From Actinomycetes bacterium (lineage in GTDB: Bacteria > Actinomycetota > Acidimicrobiia > Acidimicrobiales > Palsa-688), in contig JAKBBA010000004.1 in NCBI GenBank assembly GCA_021808665.1, positions 1-64,000 on the forward strand: a DNA stretch of 64,000 bases. The letters run 5' to 3'. Below are positions 58,476 through 64,000 of the stretch, piece by piece. The translations under genes were made by a program, and so were the position numbers. Each line of letters begins with the position of its first letter. The first letter of the stretch is position 1. The notes beneath the pieces were generated by a model. That model was not told the origin of the DNA, ran no database searches, and was given only the letters and a program-made list of their open reading frames with translations.

Positions 58476-61400
58476 ATGGAGCCGGCCAAGGCGCGGTTGT
58501 CGGTGTTCGGCGGATTGCATGCTTGGGTCCAATGGGAGCTAAGGGCGCTGCGACCCCAGGAGCGGACTTTGATGTCAGCCCTCGCATTCTTCGCACCTGC
58601 GCCGGTGCCGGTTGCCCAGCTGGCCGGGCTTCTTTGGAAGGATCCGCCGCCGACTGCGCGCAAGGCGATCCAAAACCACGTAGCTCGGATCCGCGCCACG
58701 CTCGGACACGACGTCGTCGGCACGAGCACAGATGGATATCTGCTTGGTAGCGGCGTGCTCTCCGACCGTAACGCACTGGCGCAGGTGCGGTCAGCTGCGG
58801 CTGCGGTACTCGACCCGGCCGAGCGGGCTCGGTTCCTCTCGGAGGCCTTGGAGTCGCTGCGAGGAGGAATGTTCTTGGACCTTGCCGACTCAGGGCCGGT
58901 TCGGGCTCGAAGGGCGGAGCACGCCGAGTTGCTTTTGCAGGCCGACGAGGACCTGGCGGTAGCTTTGATCGAAGCCGGTGACGGGCGCGCTGCGGTTTCC
59001 TGGGTCGACCGGCTGGTCGTCGAGGCGCCGTTTCGCGAGCGGCGGTGGTGGCTCTAGGCTCTCGCTTTGTATCGGGATGGCCAGCGCCGCGACGCCCTGC
59101 AAGGCTTCGCTCGGGCGAGGGACGTGCTCGCCGATCGTGTCGGGCTCGATCCGGGACATGATCTACGCGCGTTGGAGGCGCGTATCCTCGCTGACGACTC
59201 GACGTTGATGGACAACCCCGTGGTCGCTCGGGCCGGACCGATAGCCGATTTCACGCTCGACGCCGCGCTCGCCGGACGCCCGCGTTTCGTCGGGCGGTCA
59301 GCTGAGATGGCAGCAATACAGGACATGTGGCACGACGTCGTTACGACCGCCAGCCATCGCGTCGTGGTCATCCAAGGCGACGCGGGCGTCGGTAAGACCA
59401 GGTTGGCGATCGAAGCCGCTGCAGGCGCACGCAAGCAGGGTGGGACGGTGTTGATGGCGCACTGCAGCACGATCGGCTTGCCCTATCAGCCTATCGTCGA
59501 GGTCCTCAGTGACGTGCTCAAGCACAACCCTGCGCTCCTCGACCGACTAGAGCACCAGGCTGGTGCTTTGGCGCTAATACTCCCCGAGCTCGTACAAAGA
59601 TTTGCCGCCCGGACCTCGATCTCATCGCCCGGCGAGGACGGCCGAAGCCGTCTGTTCCAGGCGGTCGGATCGGTGTTCGAGGAGATAGTCCGCTTGCCAA
59701 CGGTGTGGGTCGTCGACGACGTTCAGTGGGCCTCCGACGACACGCTGGCACTGCTCGGTCACCTCCTGAGCGTGCTCGCCCGGCGGCCCCTGCTTCTGAT
59801 CGTAACAACTCGGCCTCCCTCAGGCGGAGTAGCGAGCACTCTCGCCGATTGGCAGCGCACCTCCAACGCCCGATCCCTTTACTTGGACGGCCTGGACGCA
59901 GCCGACCTCAGCCGCATGATCGCCGACAAGGCTCCTTGGGTGAGCGACGGAGAGACCGTGGCGGAGATTGTGCGCCGCCGAACGGGTGGAAACGCCTTCT
60001 TCGCCACGGAGCTTATAGCGACAGCAGGTTTCGATGCGGACGCTCCTTTCGACCCGGAGCGTATACCGGCGACGCTTCGGACCTGGATCGAGCGGCGCCG
60101 TGACTCACTCGACGCTAGTGCCGTCGAGGTCCTCAATCTCGTATCAGCGATCGGTGTAGACATCGACTTCGACCTCCTTCGGGCGTGCGCGAGCCTAGGC
60201 GACGCCGCTCCCGTCGGTGTCTGCGACCCTTTGCTACGGGAGCGTTTTGTCGAGGAGAGCGGACCTGGAGGGCTCCGCTTCGTGCACTCGCTAGTCAGGG
60301 ACGCTATCTATGAGTCCTTGTCGGCAATACGGCGAAGGTGGTTGCACCACAGCATCGGAGAGGAACTCGAAGCGTTGGCCGGTATTCCGGCTGACGTGCT
60401 GGCCCACCACTTCAGTAACTCGGGTCCCGGTGATGCCAAGCGCGCCTTTAACTACGCCCTCGCGGCGGGACGCTCAGCTCTCGATCAGGGAGCCTGGGCT
60501 ACCGCGTCGGAATTTGCCAGACGAGCAGCTGTTCACGCGGCAAGCCCCGATCAAAGCGCTGACGCTCTCGTGCTTCGGGCTCGAGCGCAGCGGGCGCTCG
60601 GGGAGACCGACGCGGCTAGGGACGCTCTAAAGGCGGCGATCGAGATCGCTCGTAGCGAAGGCCTCGGACGTCGTTTGGTCGAGGGAGTGCTGGCATTCGT
60701 CGGCGGCGGCGGTCGCGGTGTCGCAGTGGAACTTCCTGACGCCGAACGAGCCTGCCTACTTCGCGAGGCTTTGGCCGCCCTCGACGAAGGTGACGACGGC
60801 GATCTGTTGGTGCCGTTGCTCAGCGAGCTGGCCCTGGCGCTCCTGCTCACCGACAACGTCACCGAACGTAACATGTTCGCCCGTCGAGCTGTCGAGATCG
60901 CACGTAAGCGCAGCGATCGACCTGCACTGTCGGGAGCCTTGCTGTCACGACGCCTTTTGCGGATGGGACCGGAAGACCTCGATGACCGCCTCGCCGACCT
61001 CGACGAGATCCTCGCGCAGCCCTCCGAAGTCCGGCCGACTGACGTCACACTGGCAGCTCTTGCCGCCCGCCACGAGGACCTCCTGGCGGGTGGCCAACGT
61101 CGGGACGCCCGACTGGCGCTGTGCGCGCTCCTTGACCTCGCCAACGAGTTCGGGCACCCCTACTGGTCATGGGTGGCGCGAACGTGGCAGACGCTGAACG
61201 CAATAATAGATGGAAGTCTCGACGAAGCCGAAGGTCTTGCATTCGACGCCTTGGCGCTCCAACCGAACCATCCCGAAGCTATCGCGTGCCTCGGTGTCAA
61301 CCTGGTCGACATCCGCTTGTACCAGGGTCGGGCCTCCGAGGTCCTCGACCTCCTCGCAGCCGCAGCGGACGAGAACCCGCATATCCCCGCGTATCGCGCT

Positions 61401-61742
61401 GTCCTAGCCCTGTGCTGCGTCGAAGCAGGAGACACCGAGCGAACGCTACCGGCGTACCGGGCCTTCGCCGACGACCAGTTCTCCAAGATACCGATGGACA
61501 CGAACCGCCTTCTCACCCTTAGCGTCTTGGCGCACGTCGCAGCGCAGGTCGGATCCGACTCCGAACGCCTCGCTTTGAAGGAGCTTCTGGTCCCGTGGCG
61601 CGGCCAACAGTCGCTGCTGAACTGGTTCGCTGGCGGAGGAGCGTACTGGGGTCCCGTCGCTCACTCCCTTGGCGTGCTCGAAGCTCCGGGGCCACTACGC
61701 GACGTTCTCCTCGATGATGCCGAGCGGTCAGCTGCCAGCTTT
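58476..61742 (+). pseudogene. Large BTAD/AAA transcriptional regulator, interrupted
   Basis: One reading frame of about 1,085 codons, broken by an in-frame TAG at 59055-59057. Before it: a winged-helix region (MEPAKARLSVFGGLHAWVQW, ARKAIQNHVARIRATLGHDV) and BTAD domain ending EAPFRERRWWL; after it the same domain continues (ALALYRDGQRRDALQGFARA), then an AAA ATPase with Walker A VIQGDAGVGKTRLAIEAAAG and Walker B TVWVVDDVQWASDD, then Ala-rich TPR-like helices. Such SARP/LAL-type proteins activate secondary-metabolite genes. The 3' end is cut by the ISL3 element at 61743. Both defects point to a pseudogene, unless the TAG is read through or an error. Confidence 0.78.
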
Positions 61743-63101
61743 GGGGGTTCTTCGGATTTCAGCGGGGTGAGACGGCGGGGAGCAGGTCCCAGTTGGGCTT
61801 GCCGGCGTAGAGGAGGACCCGGATCCTGAAGTTGACGAAGCTGGTCATCCCGAACGCCGCTCGCTTGACTCTCTTGATGAGGTTGTTGATCCCCTCGGTG
61901 GGACCTTGGGTGACATGGGCTCGGTGCCAGGCGGCGATCTGGTCCTTCCAGCGCAGAAGTGTCCGGCCAAGGCAGCGAACCTCGGGCGGGCAGGAGGCGT
62001 CTTGGAGATCGTGTCCGAGACGCCCGACGAACTGCTCGGCCAGGTCGGGATCGTGGTGGTCATATATCGACCTGACGACTTCCTTCGCGTGCCAGGCGGT
62101 GCGGACCTCCCCGGCGGGGTCGCCGGCATCGAGCAGGCCGAGCAGCTTGGTCCGGCCATGCTCGTCGAGGCGCTCGTCGGCTTTGGTGAGAAGCCGCCGA
62201 CAACGGTAGAGCGGATCGGACTTGGGTTCCCGGTGTCCGAGGGTCTGCTCTGCACTCGCCGCCGGGTCTCATCAAGCTTGGAATTCGCCAACTTCACGAG
62301 ATGAAACGGGTCGGCGATCTGGGTGGCGTCGGGCAGCATCAGATCCAGTACCGCCTTGTAGGGGCCCGAAAGGTCCAGTGTCGCCCAACGCACCCCGCCC
62401 CGCCATGTCGGACCCTGGGCTTCGAGCCAGTCCGCAGTGGCTTTGCCTGCTCTACCTGGGACGACGTCGAGCAGCTGGCCGGCGGCGACGTCGACGATGG
62501 AAGTCGACCAGTGCTGGCGGTGGAAGCGGCCCAAGCGCGCGAAGAGTGTTTCGTCGAGGCCGAGCGCCTCCACGGCGCCGATCCGACCGGGATCGTCGAC
62601 CAGGGCGGTGCCATACGCGATCACGGCGTCGTTGACGGTGTGCCAGTCACATCCCAGCTCCTTGGCGATCTCGTTGATGCCGCGGGCGTAGCGGCCTACC
62701 TGCTCAGTCGCCCATCGTCCCGCCCGGTCTGTCATCGCCACCCGTGAGCCGGCGATGCGAGGGTCTGCCCAGGTCCACGAGCACATCTCGCAGTCAGGAT
62801 CAGGGCAGCACCAGCGGACCTTGTGCCACATGAGCCTGGCCGGTCGACCGAATGCCGGCAGGTCCACCAACTCCACCACGTCGCGGTCTTTCACCTTCGC
62901 CGCTCCGCCGCAGCCGAGACAACCCGGTCGTTCGCCGGCCTGTTCGACGTGCACTCGTATCGGCTCACCGCAGCGGTCCTCCACCGCCAGCACCCTCACC
63001 TCCGGCAGTCCAACCAGCAGCTCGCACATGCGCGTAGGATCAGTCTCCACGGGGGCTCTCCGATCAGTCGACGTCAGAACTCGCTGATTCTGAGAGCCCC
63101 C
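61743..63101 (-). mobile_element. ISL3-family element, transposase frameshifted
   Basis: About 1.36 kb with inverted ends: 61743 onwards (GGGGGTTCTTCGG) and the inverse complement of 63082-63101 (GGGGGCTCTCAGA), matching in GGGGG, TCT and the later TCAGCG. It differs from the first ISL3 element at 6.2 kb. No 8-bp direct repeats are evident at the borders, and the sequence after 63101 (to 63332) does not continue the BTAD regulator; no gene is seen there. Confidence 0.75.
61759..63050 (-). pseudogene. ISL3 transposase, frameshifted in the middle
   Basis: Frame one (from 63050) covers the zinc finger (GCLGCGGAAKVKDRDVVELV, WCCPDPDCEMCSWTW), helix-turn-helix and first catalytic Asp (VEALGLDETLFARLGRFHRQ), through DPFHLVKLANSKLDETRRRV. 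At about 62245 a base is missing: the second frame carries on as TLGHREPKSDPLYRCRRLLT, YDHHDPDLAEQFVGRLG, AAWHRAHVTQGPTEGINNLI (Glu) and KRVKRAAFGMTSFVNFRIRV to TGA at 61761, reaching into the terminal repeat. Total about 430 residues. The split means no functional enzyme unless the break is an assembly error. Confidence 0.85.
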
Positions 63102-63332
63102 GCCTCGCGACTGGTGGACCCTGCTACACGCTCAGACCCCGCTCAGATCCGAAGTACCGCTTTGGGGCGCCTCTCGCGTTGGAGCGGATCACCCTCAGTC
63201 GTCGAGTGTCGTAATCTCCGGGGTAGCAAGGCGCCCCTGAAGAGACGACGCTATGTCACCCTCGCGGCGGACCGTAATGGAGCGCCCTGCAAACGGAAGG
63301 AGACGACGTGCGGATCCGCTCGGCGTAGTCAG

Positions 63333-64000
63333 TCAACTTCCAATGGCGACGATCGCTTCGCCCGGAGTCGCCTTGGCGCCGGGCAGGCTCCCGAGGAAGT
63401 TGGCGTCGCCGAAGGCGAACACTCCGCAGTCTGCTCCGACGACGAAGTATCCCTGCGGCGAAGGAGGGGTAGCAGTCCCGGCGGCGCCGGGCGATACGGT
63501 GACGGTCTGTTCGACCTGTTGGGCGGCGAGGTCGTTGGCGTCGCCTGCCTGGTTGGCGTCGATCACGCAGGAGCCAGTGCCTATGCAGTCGACAGTTCCG
63601 CCGTTCAGCGTGCAGATCCCGGCGCTCCCTGGGGCGGAGTTGAAGGTGACCGGGTTACCCGACGTCCCGCCCGTCGCTGCCGGCGTGTAGGTAGCACCGA
63701 CGGAGGCAGGGTTAGGGGGTGCAGAGGTAAAGGTGATCGTCTGCGTCGCCTGGTGAGGGGCGAGCAGCGTTAAGTCCACAGGGCTGCTGGTGCTGGGTGA
63801 GTTGGCGCCGTCGCCGCTATATACGGCGGTGATAGAGGAGTTGCTGCCGAGAGCCACGCAAGTCGTTGCGCTCGGGCAGGCGATGGCGGTCAAGTCTTGG
63901 GTGCTGGTGTCGCTCTGAGCCGTGCCGGGCACGCCGTTGTCGATGGGGACGATCAGCCCGTTCGTCCCACTTTGCGTCGACCCTACCGCCACGCAGGTGG
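63333..64000 (-). CDS. Secreted Ig-like repeat protein, 3' end
   Basis: The last ~220 residues of a protein whose frame is open to the window edge (5' end missing). It has CPSATTCVALGSNSSITAVY-type motifs (CPSxTTCxAVG appears twice), an Ig-like beta-sandwich (QTITFTSAPPNPASVGATYT, SGNPVTFNSAPGSAGICTLN with a Cys pair, DLAAQQVEQTVTV) and ends GYFVVGADCGVFAFGDANFL, a beta-repeat motif found in large actinobacterial exported proteins. Probably cell-surface or extracellular; function unknown. TGA at 63333. Confidence 0.72.
   Translation of the reverse strand, partial: TCVAVGSTQSGTNGLIVPIDNGVPGTAQSDTSTQDLTAIACPSATTCVALGSNSSITAVYSGDGANSPSTSSPVDLTLLAPHQATQTITFTSAPPNPASVGATYTPAATGGTSGNPVTFNSAPGSAGICTLNGGTVDCIGTGSCVIDANQAGDANDLAAQQVEQTVTVSPGAAGTATPPSPQGYFVVGADCGVFAFGDANFLGSLPGAKATPGEAIVAIGS

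Overview
The window is high-GC bacterial DNA from an actinobacterium. Lineage markers are a WhiB protein, an Rpf-type cell-wall hydrolase with a Cys-rich ferrochelatase nearby, a SenX3/RegX3-like pair, a cAMP-type acetyltransferase, a BTAD regulator, and many GTG/TTG starts with GTGA/ATGA stop-start overlaps. Two small conserved Cys-rich proteins make me favour Acidimicrobiia, but that is inference. No rRNA, tRNA or CRISPR array was found.

The first ~14.6 kb is a mobile-element graveyard: an IS110-family transposase with structured non-coding flanks, a LysE exporter, broken regulator and integrase pieces, a YtrA-type GntR/ABC efflux operon whose ATPase is frameshifted, an intact ISL3 element with 24-bp inverted ends, a methyltransferase, a Tn554-type integrase tail next to an internally deleted IS3 element, a solo HicB-like protein, the tail of a conjugation ATPase, an AT-rich secreted Cys-containing protein carrying a frameshift and a stop, a HepT-like toxin tail, and a YdeI-like protein.

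From 14.6 to 25 kb lies a nitrogen-scavenging cluster: serine hydrolase, adenosine-deaminase family enzyme, NCS1 permease, SsnA-like amidohydrolase, then (divergent from a YKOF-HTH regulator, across a compact palindrome-bearing double promoter) an M20 carbamoylase, a D-carbamoylase-type nitrilase and an FAD-less xanthine dehydrogenase fusion. From 25 to 32 kb: PhoU, an ArsB/SLC13-type transporter and a tightly overlapped glpD - ether-lipid synthase-like - glpK operon. From 32 to 58.4 kb is mostly housekeeping: rubrerythrin/GlpC-like/DUF3501, WhiB, trpD, a mannosyltransferase-like GT4, a penicillin-binding carboxypeptidase, an ABC-2 exporter, a two-component system coupled to a GGDEF-EAL protein, HtrA, acyl-CoA enzymes, Rpf, S-adenosylhomocysteinase, PIG-L deacetylase and ferrochelatase.

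The last ~5.5 kb holds a giant BTAD/AAA regulator broken by an in-frame TAG and cut at its 3' end by a second, frameshifted ISL3 element, followed by the end of a secreted Ig-like repeat protein that runs off the window. Several frameshifts or stops (4.7, 12.3-12.4, 59.06 and 62.2 kb) could be real decay or assembly errors.
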